Source: Candidatus Dormiibacterota bacterium (GTDB lineage Bacteria > Chloroflexota > Dormibacteria > Dormibacterales > Dormibacteraceae). Taken from it: a stretch of 64,000 bases of DNA. Positions within the stretch are counted from its first letter, which is position 1; each line of letters opens with the position of its first letter. A program made the translations under genes and the position numbers. The stretch covers positions 434,001 to 498,000 of the forward strand of contig PLJM01000006.1 in the NCBI GenBank assembly GCA_003139695.1, written 5' to 3'. Shown here one piece after another: positions 51,255 through 59,165 of the stretch. The notes beneath the pieces were generated by a model. That model ran no database searches. It was not told the DNA's origin and was given only the letters and a program-made list of their open reading frames with translations.

Positions 51255-51354
51255 TGGCGGGGATGGATGGGAATCGAACCCACCCAGGACGCCTCAGCAG
51301 CGCCCCGCAAACGGTTTTGAAGACCGCGGGAGGCACCAGCCTCCGATCATCCCC
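51255..51354 (-). tRNA. selC: tRNA-Sec (anticodon TCA), intact, CCA encoded
   Basis: Reading the minus strand from 51354: acceptor strand GGGGATGA, two linking bases, a six-base-pair D stem GGAGGC/GCCTCC with tetraloop TGGT, an anticodon loop CTTCAAA (TCA at 51318-51320), a long variable arm (GGGCGC/GCGTCC around TGCTGAG), a T arm with loop TTCGATT, acceptor strand CCATCCCC, G and CCA. The six-pair D stem with four-base loop, long acceptor-T stack and UCA anticodon are diagnostic of selenocysteine tRNA. The eighth acceptor pair is an A-C mismatch. Confidence 0.92.
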
Positions 51355-51389
51355 AGCCCGACGGCTAGGTTAGCGCTCGGAGGAGCGAG

Positions 51390-51722
51390 CTAGACGAGCA
51401 GCGCTTCGAGCTTCGCGGTGAGGTCGCCCTTCATGTTCGGCCTGTACCCCACGCTCCGCTCCGCGGGCTTTCCGTCCTTGAAGATGATCACGGTCGGGAT
51501 CGACATGATCCCCAGCGACATCGGGGTCGCCGGGTTCTCGTCGATGTCCATCTTCATGACCTTGACCTTGGTGCCGAGCTCGACCTGGATCTGCTCGACG
51601 ATCGGAGCGATCATGCGGCACGGCCCGCACCACGTCGCCCAAAAATCGACAAGCACAGGGATTTCGGACTTGAGGACTGAGGCCTCGAACTCTGCGTCGG
51701 TAACGGTTTGAATGTTTGACAT
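51390..51722 (-). CDS. trxA: Thioredoxin
   Basis: A 110-residue thioredoxin with the active site WATWCGPCRMI (Cys ~33/36), the cis-Pro in GIMSIPTVIIFKDG and no signal peptide, so it is cytoplasmic. It starts one base after the FmdB-like gene stop. It probably was the original neighbour of selC before island integration. Confidence 0.96.
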   Translation of the reverse strand: MSNIQTVTDAEFEASVLKSEIPVLVDFWATWCGPCRMIAPIVEQIQVELGTKVKVMKMDIDENPATPMSLGIMSIPTVIIFKDGKPAERSVGYRPNMKGDLTAKLEALLV

Positions 51723-52097
51723 CTAGGACCCCTTCTTGTCGGTGGAACCCGACTTGGACTCTGTCGACTTCGACTTGGACTTGGATTCGGACTTAGGCTC
51801 GGCCTTGCTTTCCACCTTGGACTCCGACTTCGACTCCGACTTGGTTTCGGGCTTGCTCTCCGAGCTCCCCTCCGAAGCGGGAGCGACGCCGTTGCTCGAC
51901 CCGGCAGAGCCGTTGCCACTGCCCTTGTAGTCGGTCGTGTAGTACCCGCTGCCCTTGAAGATGATGCCGGCCGGATAGAGCATCTTGGACAGCTTGCCGC
52001 CGCATTTTGGGCACGTGACAAGCGGCTGAGCGGTGATCCTCTGCTGGATCTCAAACTCGTGGCCGCAACTGCCACAGCGGTAACCGTAAGTGGGCAT
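51723..52097 (-). CDS. FmdB-family zinc-ribbon protein with lysine/serine/glutamate tail
   Basis: A 124-residue protein. Residues 1-45 form the FmdB regulatory-protein zinc ribbon (YRCGSCGHEFEI, VTCPKCGGKL) followed by GIIFKGSGYYTTDY. The last ~55 residues are a low-complexity run of Lys/Ser/Glu repeats (SKSESK units), likely disordered. It is adjacent to trxA on the same strand. The function of FmdB proteins is poorly known. Confidence 0.85.
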   Translation of the reverse strand: MPTYGYRCGSCGHEFEIQQRITAQPLVTCPKCGGKLSKMLYPAGIIFKGSGYYTTDYKGSGNGSAGSSNGVAPASEGSSESKPETKSESKSESKVESKAEPKSESKSKSKSTESKSGSTDKKGS

Positions 52098-52113
52098 TTC
52101 TAGGGGTTCCTTA

Positions 52114-53307
52114 CTATAGCCGCCGGTCTGGATCCAGCCTGTGGAAGACCATGCCGGATGGCGGCTTGGGGTGGAAATACGTGCTCTTCTGTGGAAGAGT
52201 TTTGCCCTCTTGGGCCAGCTTCAAAACCTGGCGCAGGTCTGGCGGGGGCAGGAAGAAGGCGCCCGTGCCCACTCCTTCGTCTACCCAGCGAACCGCCTCC
52301 GCGGCGTCGCGCGTATAAAGGAGGAAATCCTCCGGACTCCGCTTGCCCAGAATGTTGTCGATCACCTGCCTATGTAACTCCACCAGGGCCATCTCCCCTT
52401 CCAATTCCAGCAACTGGAAGCGGTGGTCGCGATAGGTTCCGGCAGCCACCCGCCCAGGGAGCGCCGCAAGCGTTGCCTCGAGCGACGGCATGTCCTCGCC
52501 CCCGGTGACCGCCACTCCGGCTTTCAGCACCCGATGCGTCGGCAGCACCTCCAGGCCCGGGTCGTCCAGGTCGGTCAAAAGGGCGAGCGTAAATCGGGAG
52601 GCGGCGTCGGCATCGCCGCCAACTTCCAGGGAGTGCGCCAGCGTCGTCTCGTAACGGTGGTGGCCGTCGGCGATGAGCACCGGCAGGTGGCTCATGGCGG
52701 CGTGCACCGCAGCGTGGAGCGCCGGGTCGGTAACCGTCCAGAGACGGTGCTTTGTCCCTTCCGGCCCGTCAAAGGTGACCGCCGGAGAGAGCGCGGTGAC
52801 GGCATCCAGGATGGCCGACACCCCGGTCCCACGCCCCTCGTACGTGAACCAGAGCGGCTCTAGGCTCACGTTGGTGGCGCGAAGCAGGGCGAGGCGGTCC
52901 TCCTTGGGGCCGCGGTGGGTCCTCTCATGGGGCAGGACGGCCCGGTCTTCGTAGGGCTGAAGTCGCAACGCAGCGATCAAATCCCGGCGGCGCCGGCCGC
53001 CAAATTCGACCTCGTGGACGTACATCGAAGGAGGGTCGGCCTCGAGGATGCCGTCGCGAAACCACTCCTCGAACGTCTTGGCCGCGCCCTCGTAGTCGGA
53101 GCCGGGCCGGATCAGGCGGATGACGTTGTACGGCGAAAGTGAGCGGTATCGGTCGAGCTGCGGTTCGGGGATGACGTCGTAGGGCGGAGCGACAAGAGCG
53201 CTTGGATCGCCTGCGCGCGCGAGGTGGTATCGAATTCCGGGAAACGCCCGGACGTCAGCCGTCGGAGTCTCCCCGGAGCTCGACGTACCGCAGGTCTGAC
53301 ATCCCAT
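52114..53307 (-). CDS. DUF1015 family protein
   Basis: A 397-residue protein with the family marks ADVRAFPGIRY, VAPPYDVI, RTHRGPKEDRLALLRATN and the signature PVLIADGHHRYETTLAHS. DUF1015 genes often sit next to serA and the serine-pathway aminotransferase, as here, which suggests a serine-linked (possibly kinase-like) role. The start at 53307 overlaps the end of serA by 53 bases. A shorter version is possible, but no better start codon is seen. Confidence 0.85.
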   Translation of the reverse strand: MGCQTCGTSSSGETPTADVRAFPGIRYHLARAGDPSALVAPPYDVIPEPQLDRYRSLSPYNVIRLIRPGSDYEGAAKTFEEWFRDGILEADPPSMYVHEVEFGGRRRRDLIAALRLQPYEDRAVLPHERTHRGPKEDRLALLRATNVSLEPLWFTYEGRGTGVSAILDAVTALSPAVTFDGPEGTKHRLWTVTDPALHAAVHAAMSHLPVLIADGHHRYETTLAHSLEVGGDADAASRFTLALLTDLDDPGLEVLPTHRVLKAGVAVTGGEDMPSLEATLAALPGRVAAGTYRDHRFQLLELEGEMALVELHRQVIDNILGKRSPEDFLLYTRDAAEAVRWVDEGVGTGAFFLPPPDLRQVLKLAQEGKTLPQKSTYFHPKPPSGMVFHRLDPDRRL

Positions 53308-54835
53308 CCACTTCCCGTAGGCGCGTCAGCACGTCAGTCTCAACGTGGTCGTCGACGGCCAGGATCATCATCGCGTTGCCTCGGGGTCCATCGCGCCCCA
53401 CCTGCATGCTCGCGATGTTGACGTCGTGCTCGCCGAGGATCGTGCCGAAGCGGCCAACCACCCCCGGCCGGTCTTCGTGACGGCTGACGAGGAAGCGGCC
53501 TTCGGGCACCAGGTCGACACGAAACAGATCGATGCGGACTGCGCGCGGCTCACCCATCAGCACGGTGCCGGATATCTCGTGGCCGTCGATCCTCAAGGTG
53601 ACCAGGCTCGCGTAGCTGCCATGGGCCGGGCTGCGGCGCTCGACCAGCTTCACGCCACGGCTCGATGCGATGAGGCGTGCGTTGACCTGGTTGATCCGGT
53701 CTTCGGTGAACGGCTGCAGGACCCCTTTGATGGCGGCGGCAACCAGCAGGTTGACGTCGTGCTCGGCGAGCTCGCCTTCGAAGTCGAGCTCGATCGCGCT
53801 CACGCGTCCGCCAAACAACTGCGTGTAAAGCGCGGCCAAGCGCTCGGTGAGACCGGCGAAGGGGCGGAGGTAGGCCAGCTCTTCAGGCGGTAATGAAGGA
53901 GCGTTGACCGCGTGGCGCGGCAGGTCGCCGGCGAGCACCGCCGCGACCTCCTCCGCGACATCGAATGCGACGGACACCTGCGCCTCTAAGGTGGAGGCCG
54001 CGATGTGCGGGGTAGCGACGAAGTTAGGCAGCGTGAACAGCGGATGATCGCCCGCGGGCTCGTTGACGAAAACGTCTGACGCCGCGCCCGCGAGGCGTCC
54101 CGATTTGAGCGCGTCGTACAACGCTTCCTCGTCGACGATGCCGCCGCGGGACGTGTTGACCAGCCTGGCGGTCGGTTTCATGAGCGCCAGCTCCGCGGCT
54201 CCGATGAGCTTTCGATTGGCTTCGACGAGTGGCACGTGGATGGTCACGAAGTCGGCCCGCTCCAGCAGCTCGTCGAGCTTGACCAGCTCGACGTTGAACA
54301 GCTCTGCGCGCTCTACGGAAACGACTGGGTCGTAGGCGACCACCTCCATCTCCAGGCCGTGCGCCCGCTTCGCGACCTCGGATCCGACGTTGCCCAGCCC
54401 GATGACCCCAAGCGTCTTGCCGCGGATCTCCGTGCCCATGAACTTTGATTTGGTCCATTCGCCCCGCTTCACCGAGGCGTCGGCCTGCGCGACCCAGCGC
54501 GCCACCGCGAACAGCAATGCAATCGTGTGCTCGGCGGCGGCGACGATGTTGCCGCGTGGTGCGTTCACGACGAGGATCCCCCTGCGTGTCGCCGCGGGCA
54601 CATCGATGTTGTCTACGCCAACTCCGGCCCGACCCACGACGCGCAACCGGCGCCCGGCCGCGAGTATCGACTCGGTTACCTTCGTCTCGCTGCGGACCAC
54701 GAGCGCATCGAAGTCGGGGATGCGCTTGATCAGCTCCGCTTCCTGAAGCTTGCTCACGATCGTCACGTCGCCTGCCCGACGAAGACGCTCGAGACCGTCC
54801 TCGGCGATCGGGTCGGCGACCAGGATCCGGGGCAA
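53255..54835 (-). CDS. serA: D-3-phosphoglycerate dehydrogenase
   Basis: Oxidises 3-phosphoglycerate in the first step of serine synthesis. 526 residues from a TTG at 54835, just after the aminotransferase stop; the frame upstream is a shadow. The NAD-binding motif is LGVIGLGNVGSEVAKRA (~145), followed by TARLVNTSRGGIVDE and the catalytic ATPHIAASTLEAQ. The C-terminus has an intervening ASB domain and an ACT domain (SRHEDRPGVVGRFGTILGEHDVNIASM, partly shown), so serine feedback control is expected. It is coupled to the class V aminotransferase. Confidence 0.94.
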   Translation of the reverse strand: MPRILVADPIAEDGLERLRRAGDVTIVSKLQEAELIKRIPDFDALVVRSETKVTESILAAGRRLRVVGRAGVGVDNIDVPAATRRGILVVNAPRGNIVAAAEHTIALLFAVARWVAQADASVKRGEWTKSKFMGTEIRGKTLGVIGLGNVGSEVAKRAHGLEMEVVAYDPVVSVERAELFNVELVKLDELLERADFVTIHVPLVEANRKLIGAAELALMKPTARLVNTSRGGIVDEEALYDALKSGRLAGAASDVFVNEPAGDHPLFTLPNFVATPHIAASTLEAQVSVAFDVAEEVAAVLAGDLPRHAVNAPSLPPEELAYLRPFAGLTERLAALYTQLFGGRVSAIELDFEGELAEHDVNLLVAAAIKGVLQPFTEDRINQVNARLIASSRGVKLVERRSPAHGSYASLVTLRIDGHEISGTVLMGEPRAVRIDLFRVDLVPEGRFLVSRHEDRPGVVGRFGTILGEHDVNIASMQVGRDGPRGNAMMILAVDDHVETDVLTRLREVDGMSDLRYVELRGDSDG

Positions 54836-54840
54836 GTCGC

Positions 54841-56001
54841 CTACCGGGTCGCGGCGGCGACGCCCTGCAGTGAAGAGCTGATCGCGGCCACGCCTCGACC
54901 GTCGGAGGGCGCGATGTCCAGCTCCTCGAGAGCCTGCTCGATTGCCCACAGAACCTGGACGACGTCGCCCGCGGCGATCGCGCCAAGGTGGCCGACACGG
55001 ATCATCTTCCCCGTCATCTTTCCCTGGCCGCCGCCGATCACGACGCCGTACTTGTCGTTGAGGAGCTTGCGCAGAGCGGCGACGTCGAGCCCGGGCGGAG
55101 GAGTGGCCGACGTCACAGTGTTCGAGCGATAGCCATCCTGCGCATACAGCCGGAAGCCGAGAGCCTCCAGGCCTGCCTGCGTGGCTCGAGCCAGGCGCTC
55201 GTGGCGCTCGTAAACAGCGTCGAGACCCTCCTCCTCCAGCATGCGCATGCCTTCCTGAAGTGCGAAGACAACCCCGATCGCCGGCGTGAATGGAGTCATG
55301 CCCTTGTCGGCCCAGGTCTTGGCTTCCTTCCAGTCGAAGTAGAAGCGGGGAGATCGAGCCTTCGACTGCTGCGCCCACGCGCGGTCGCTGACGGTGACCA
55401 AGGCCAATCCTGGCGGCGCCATCCAGCCTTTCTGTGAGCCGGTCACCGCGACGTCGACACCCCAAGCGTCCGTCTCAATTGCGATTGAGCTTATGGAGCT
55501 GACGCCGTCGACCACGACGATTCTTCCCGCGTCATGAGCGACACGGGCGAGTGCCTGCAGTGGGTTGGTCAGGCCGGTAGACGTCTCGTTGTGCGTGACA
55601 AGCACGATCTTCGCGTTCGGGTGCCGTTCCAACACGGCGGCCAGGTCAGCCGCATCCACCGGCTGTCCCCATTCGAACTCGAGGCGCACCACGTCGGCGC
55701 CGTAAGCGGCGGCCAAGGCTGCGAACCGCTCGCCGAAGTTGCCGCACAGCGCGGCGACGACCTCGTCACCAGGAGACACCAGGTTCGCGATCGCAGACTC
55801 GAGCCCGCCGGTTCCTGAGCTGGTCAGAAGCAAGAGGTCGTTGGACGTCTTGAACACGCGCTTGGCGCCGGTGGTGATCTCCGCCAGGATCTCCGCGAAC
55901 TCGGAGCCGCGGTGATCGATCATCGGGCGATTCATGCTGCGCACGACGCGCTCCGGCAGCTGCGTCGGGCCGGGGATCCGAAGCTGGGTCTGGAAGATCA
56001 T
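54841..56001 (-). CDS. Class V aminotransferase (serine-pyruvate/alanine-glyoxylate type)
   Basis: A 386-residue PLP enzyme. The PLP lysine is in AVTGSQKGWMAPPG (~193), with VVVDGVSSISS and SSGTGGLESAIANLVSPGD also conserved. In bacteria, members beside serA act as phosphoserine or serine-glyoxylate aminotransferases, so it may supply the SerC step. It lies 5 bases ahead of serA. Confidence 0.9.
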   Translation of the reverse strand: MIFQTQLRIPGPTQLPERVVRSMNRPMIDHRGSEFAEILAEITTGAKRVFKTSNDLLLLTSSGTGGLESAIANLVSPGDEVVAALCGNFGERFAALAAAYGADVVRLEFEWGQPVDAADLAAVLERHPNAKIVLVTHNETSTGLTNPLQALARVAHDAGRIVVVDGVSSISSIAIETDAWGVDVAVTGSQKGWMAPPGLALVTVSDRAWAQQSKARSPRFYFDWKEAKTWADKGMTPFTPAIGVVFALQEGMRMLEEEGLDAVYERHERLARATQAGLEALGFRLYAQDGYRSNTVTSATPPPGLDVAALRKLLNDKYGVVIGGGQGKMTGKMIRVGHLGAIAAGDVVQVLWAIEQALEELDIAPSDGRGVAAISSSLQGVAAATR

Positions 56002-56139
56002 TGGGCGCGCTCCGATAAGGGATTGCGGCGGCGAGGTGAATTCTACCGGGCCTAGCCACGGGGCCCCCTCCCGCCACGCTAATGCGCGGCCGTCCTCCTC
56101 GGCGACCGGGGAGGTGAACGGTCCGGCTATTCGCCGGAC

Positions 56140-56412
56140 CTAGTGCTGTTCGGTTGTGTAAGGAAGCAGGGCGATTGCTCTGGCCCTCTCGAGCGCTGTG
56201 GTCAGCGGGCGCTGGTGCCTTGCGCAGGTGCCGGTCACGCGACGCGGCAGGATCTTGCCGCGGTCGCTCACGAAGCGCCGCAGGCGCGAGATCTCCTTGT
56301 AGTCGATGTAGTGGATCTTCTCGACGCAGAAGCTGCACACCTTGCGGTGCTGGCGCTTCGGGCCCCCCCTCGACGAGGAGGAGCTTTCACGTGGTGGACG
56401 GTTTACTGCCAT
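56140..56412 (-). CDS. rpsR: Small ribosomal subunit protein bS18
   Basis: A 90-residue S18 with the cysteine-containing (zinc-type) pattern VCSFC and TGTCARHQR, and the [23 protein letters not shown] core (partly shown). Follows ssb in the rpsF-ssb-rpsR order. rplI, which usually comes next, is absent. Confidence 0.97.
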   Translation of the reverse strand: MAVNRPPRESSSSSRGGPKRQHRKVCSFCVEKIHYIDYKEISRLRRFVSDRGKILPRRVTGTCARHQRPLTTALERARAIALLPYTTEQH

Positions 56413-56421
56413 CGGTCTCTC

Positions 56422-56886
56422 CTAAAACGGAATGTCGTCCGGGTCGACATCGCGAGGCGCGTCGTCCGGAGCGGGAATATCGTCACGCGTGGCCGCGGGA
56501 GCGCTATGAGCAACGCCGGCCCCGCCGCCTGAACCGCCTGAACCGCGCGGCTCGAGAAACTGGACGTCGTTAGCGATGATCTCGGTGACACGTCGCTTCT
56601 GGCCGTCCTGGCCTTCCCACGAGCGCGTCTGGATGCGGCCTTCGACGTAAACCAGCGCACCCTTGCGCGTGTACTGCGCCACCGTCTCCGCGAGGTTTCT
56701 CTTGCCGATCGGGTACGCGACGATGTTGTGGTAGTCAGTGAGCTCCTTGCGCTCGCCGTCCGGCCCCGTCGACCAGCGATTCGTGGCGATGCTGAAGTTC
56801 GTCACCGCCGTTCCGCTTGGCGTGTAGCGCATCTCCGGGTCCTTGGTCAAACGGCCGATCAACAGCGCTTTGTTGAGATTCGACAT
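56422..56886 (-). CDS. ssb: Single-stranded DNA-binding protein
   Basis: A 154-residue protein with an OB fold (NKALLIGRLTKDPEMRYTPSG, TNRW, KGALVYVEGRIQTRSWEGQDG, partly shown) and a Gly/Pro-rich linker ending in the acidic tip DPDDIPF that recruits partner proteins. It starts 1 base after the rpsF stop. Confidence 0.97.
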   Translation of the reverse strand: MSNLNKALLIGRLTKDPEMRYTPSGTAVTNFSIATNRWSTGPDGERKELTDYHNIVAYPIGKRNLAETVAQYTRKGALVYVEGRIQTRSWEGQDGQKRRVTEIIANDVQFLEPRGSGGSGGGAGVAHSAPAATRDDIPAPDDAPRDVDPDDIPF

Positions 56887-57288
56887 CTAAGCGTCCTCCA
56901 CACCCGCACCATCCAACCGTTCCGCCGCGCCACTCGAATCCACTGCGATGGGTTCCCGGACGACCTCCGCCGGCGGCGGTGCAACGGGGGCCGGGGTCGG
57001 CTTGTCAGGCTTGCGCACGATCAGGTGGCGCAAAACCTCTTCGGTGATCTTGAGCTGACCTTCGAGCTGGGGGATGCCGTCAGGACCGATCTGGAAGTCC
57101 TGGAGGACGTACGAGCCCTCCTTCTGGTGCTTGACCTCGTAGGCGAGCTTGCGCTTGCCCCAGACGTTGGTCCGCTCCACCGAGCCGCCGGCTTTTTCGA
57201 TGAGCGTGTTCACCCGCTTGACGATGTCTTGGACCTTGTCGTCTTCGAGGTCGGCACGAACGATGTACAGAACTTCGTAATCCCGCAA
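56887..57288 (-). CDS. rpsF: Small ribosomal subunit protein bS6
   Basis: 133 residues, starting MRDYEVLYIVRADL, with KRKLAYEVKHQKEGSYVLQDF as expected. The C-terminal ~35 residues are a Pro/Ala/Glu-rich extension. First gene of the rpsF-ssb-rpsR unit. Confidence 0.96.
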   Translation of the reverse strand: MRDYEVLYIVRADLEDDKVQDIVKRVNTLIEKAGGSVERTNVWGKRKLAYEVKHQKEGSYVLQDFQIGPDGIPQLEGQLKITEEVLRHLIVRKPDKPTPAPVAPPPAEVVREPIAVDSSGAAERLDGAGVEDA

Positions 57289-57385
57289 CGGGGACCTCCT
57301 TCCTATGGGTTCAGGCCTCGTATCGATCGGGGGCGGTTGCCACCGGCCGAGGCCAGAAAGGTTAGGTCGGTATTCTATCAGTCGA

Positions 57386-58048
57386 GTGAGTCAGACCCGA
57401 ACCAAGGCGGCCGTGCGGGGTGCCAAGGTGAAATCGACGTCAGGGCGCCGGCCGCCAGTGAAGGTCAAGAAAGGATCCGAGTTGCCGTTGCTTCCGATCG
57501 CAATCGGCGGCATCCTGGTGGTGGCGGCGATCATTCTGATCATCTATGGCGTCGTCCAGTCCCAGGGGAAGCTCACCCCGGCGGTTGCAGCGGCGAACGG
57601 GATCCCGTGCGATGCGCTCGAGCACACCCAGGTCCACTATCACGCCGCCCTGCAGATCCTTTACCAGGGCAACCAGGTTTCGGTCCCGAGCGACGTCGGC
57701 CGGTTGACCACCTGCTTCTACTGGCTGCACATGCACGCCGAGTCTCCCGGTGTGATCCATATCGAGTCGCCGAAAGGCCGCACGTTCACGCTTGGTGATT
57801 TCTTCAAGGTCTGGCAGGCCTCGAAGGGGACCCCGGAGCCCTTGGACGCCACGCACGTGTCGTCGTTGATCGTGGCGCCCGACCAGAAGCTCGTGGTCTA
57901 TGTGGATCTGGGCGCCGGCGCAGGGCCGCAGCTCTACACAGGCGATCCAGCCGCGATCGTCCTCAAGGCGCATGAGGTGATCACGCTCGAGATCGGGCCG
58001 CCGACCGTCAACCCTCCGCCCAAGTTCACCTTCCAGTCGGGGCTCTGA
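57386..58048 (+). CDS. Membrane-anchored histidine-rich (HxH) protein
   Basis: About 220 residues from a GTG at 57386; the frame is open to 57305. A basic N-terminus is followed by one helix (LLPIAIGGILVVAAIILIIYG, partly shown). The exported domain contains HTQVHYHAALQI and CFYWLHMHAESPGVIHIESP, with clustered His suitable for copper or iron binding. Similar proteins occur in several soil phyla, but I know of no defined function. Convergent with, and overlapping by 23 bases, the XRE-type gene. Confidence 0.65.
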   Translation: MSQTRTKAAVRGAKVKSTSGRRPPVKVKKGSELPLLPIAIGGILVVAAIILIIYGVVQSQGKLTPAVAAANGIPCDALEHTQVHYHAALQILYQGNQVSVPSDVGRLTTCFYWLHMHAESPGVIHIESPKGRTFTLGDFFKVWQASKGTPEPLDATHVSSLIVAPDQKLVVYVDLGAGAGPQLYTGDPAAIVLKAHEVITLEIGPPTVNPPPKFTFQSGL

Positions 58049-58658
58049 CCTCGAGCAGGACCCTCGCCGCGCGGTAGTGTTCCAGCGCATCGTGGCTGTT
58101 GGCAGCGCGCTGCGCCCTGTCGGCCAATCGGAGATGAGCGTGCGCCGCGCTCTCGAGGTCGCCATCCCCGATCGACAACACCTCGCCGCGCAGCAGAGAG
58201 TGCAAACGGTGGAGTCGGTGGTTGTCGCGCTGCGCGGCGATCACGGGCTTCTCGGCTGATAGCAGCTCGGCGGCCTCTTCGTCGCGCCCGAGCATGATCA
58301 AGGCCTCCGCCTGGCACAGCCTCGCGTCGGTGCCGAGGGGCCAGTCGAACGACTCGGCCACGGTGGCTAGAGCGGCAAGCGCACGGCGGGCATGACCGCG
58401 AGCGACCAGCACGCGAGCCTTTTCGAGAGCCAGCTCCCGCTCCATAGCGGGCTGCCGGCCTTCCAACAGGTAGTCGACCTCGGTCCCGAGTCGTCCGGCG
58501 ATCACGCGCAGGACACGGGTGGACGGCTGGCTTCGACCAAGCTCGACCTGGTTGAGAAAGGCTCGACTGAAATCGCCACCGCTCACCTTGGCGAGGCTCA
58601 TGCCACGGTCGTGACGGAGGCGCCGGATGCGCTGGCCGAGCGTCTCCACCCGAGGCAT
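58026..58658 (-). CDS. XRE-type HTH protein with TPR-like helices
   Basis: A 210-residue protein. Residues ~7-65 form a Cro/C1 helix-turn-helix (LGQRIRRLRHDRGMSLAKVS, NQVELGRSQPSTRVLRVIAGRL, partly shown). The rest is repetitive helix pairs (EKARVLVARGHARRALAAL, RLCQAEALIMLGRDEEAAELL, partly shown), as in TPR-containing regulators. The target is unknown. Confidence 0.8.
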   Translation of the reverse strand: MPRVETLGQRIRRLRHDRGMSLAKVSGGDFSRAFLNQVELGRSQPSTRVLRVIAGRLGTEVDYLLEGRQPAMERELALEKARVLVARGHARRALAALATVAESFDWPLGTDARLCQAEALIMLGRDEEAAELLSAEKPVIAAQRDNHRLHRLHSLLRGEVLSIGDGDLESAAHAHLRLADRAQRAANSHDALEHYRAARVLLEVRAPTGR

Positions 58659-58689
58659 CGGGGCATCATACCCGATGTAAAGCTGGGGT

Positions 58690-59151
58690 TTACAGAGGAG
58701 GTGCCGAGGACCGCGGCGCCAGGACCCTTCGCAGGCGACGATCGTGGCATGCGACGTGGTCCGCGAGGCGCAGGAATGCTTCCCGCAGCGGGCTGGCCTC
58801 TGCCTCTTTGCTGGACAGCTGCCAGCTCACGACGTCCAGCTCCTGCCATGGTGAGCCGGCCCGGTCGCTGAAAGCCATGCGCACCCGGCCGCCGTCGGCC
58901 CAGGCCTCGATGGCGGCTGAGCAGCGGTCGGTGTGGTCGGTACCGTCCTGCCAGTCACCCACCGCGATCGATAGGACCGCGCGGGGTTCCTGGTCACGAT
59001 GGAAGTGGTCGAACAGGTCGGCCCTGTAAATGGCGATCGCTTCCTCGTCCTCGTAAAGAACGCCGATGATGCTCTCGTAAGACGCTCCACACCTGGCGCA
59101 AACGCCGTCGATCACCTGGTCGTCGTGCTCGAGCCGCAATCCACCTGCCAC
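58690..59151 (-). CDS. Uncharacterised 153-residue protein
   Basis: The frame 58690-59706 is a shadow of the peptidase gene above ~59165. The real part starts at a GTG near 59151 (a TTG at 59139 after AGGTGGA is also possible), directly after the M24 peptidase stop. It contains a CARCG knuckle (DGVCARCGASYESI), an acidic middle (LYEDEEAIAIYRADLFDHFH) and a C-terminal basic tail. No known family. Confidence 0.5.
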   Translation of the reverse strand: MAGGLRLEHDDQVIDGVCARCGASYESIIGVLYEDEEAIAIYRADLFDHFHRDQEPRAVLSIAVGDWQDGTDHTDRCSAAIEAWADGGRVRMAFSDRAGSPWQELDVVSWQLSSKEAEASPLREAFLRLADHVACHDRRLRRVLAPRSSAPPL

Positions 59152-59165
59152 CGCAGCCAACCGGC

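Noticed and set aside
51736-51930. Acidic Asp/Ser/Leu-rich ORF opposite the FmdB tail
   Set aside because: It is the reverse-strand reading of the low-complexity Lys/Ser/Glu tail of the FmdB-like gene.
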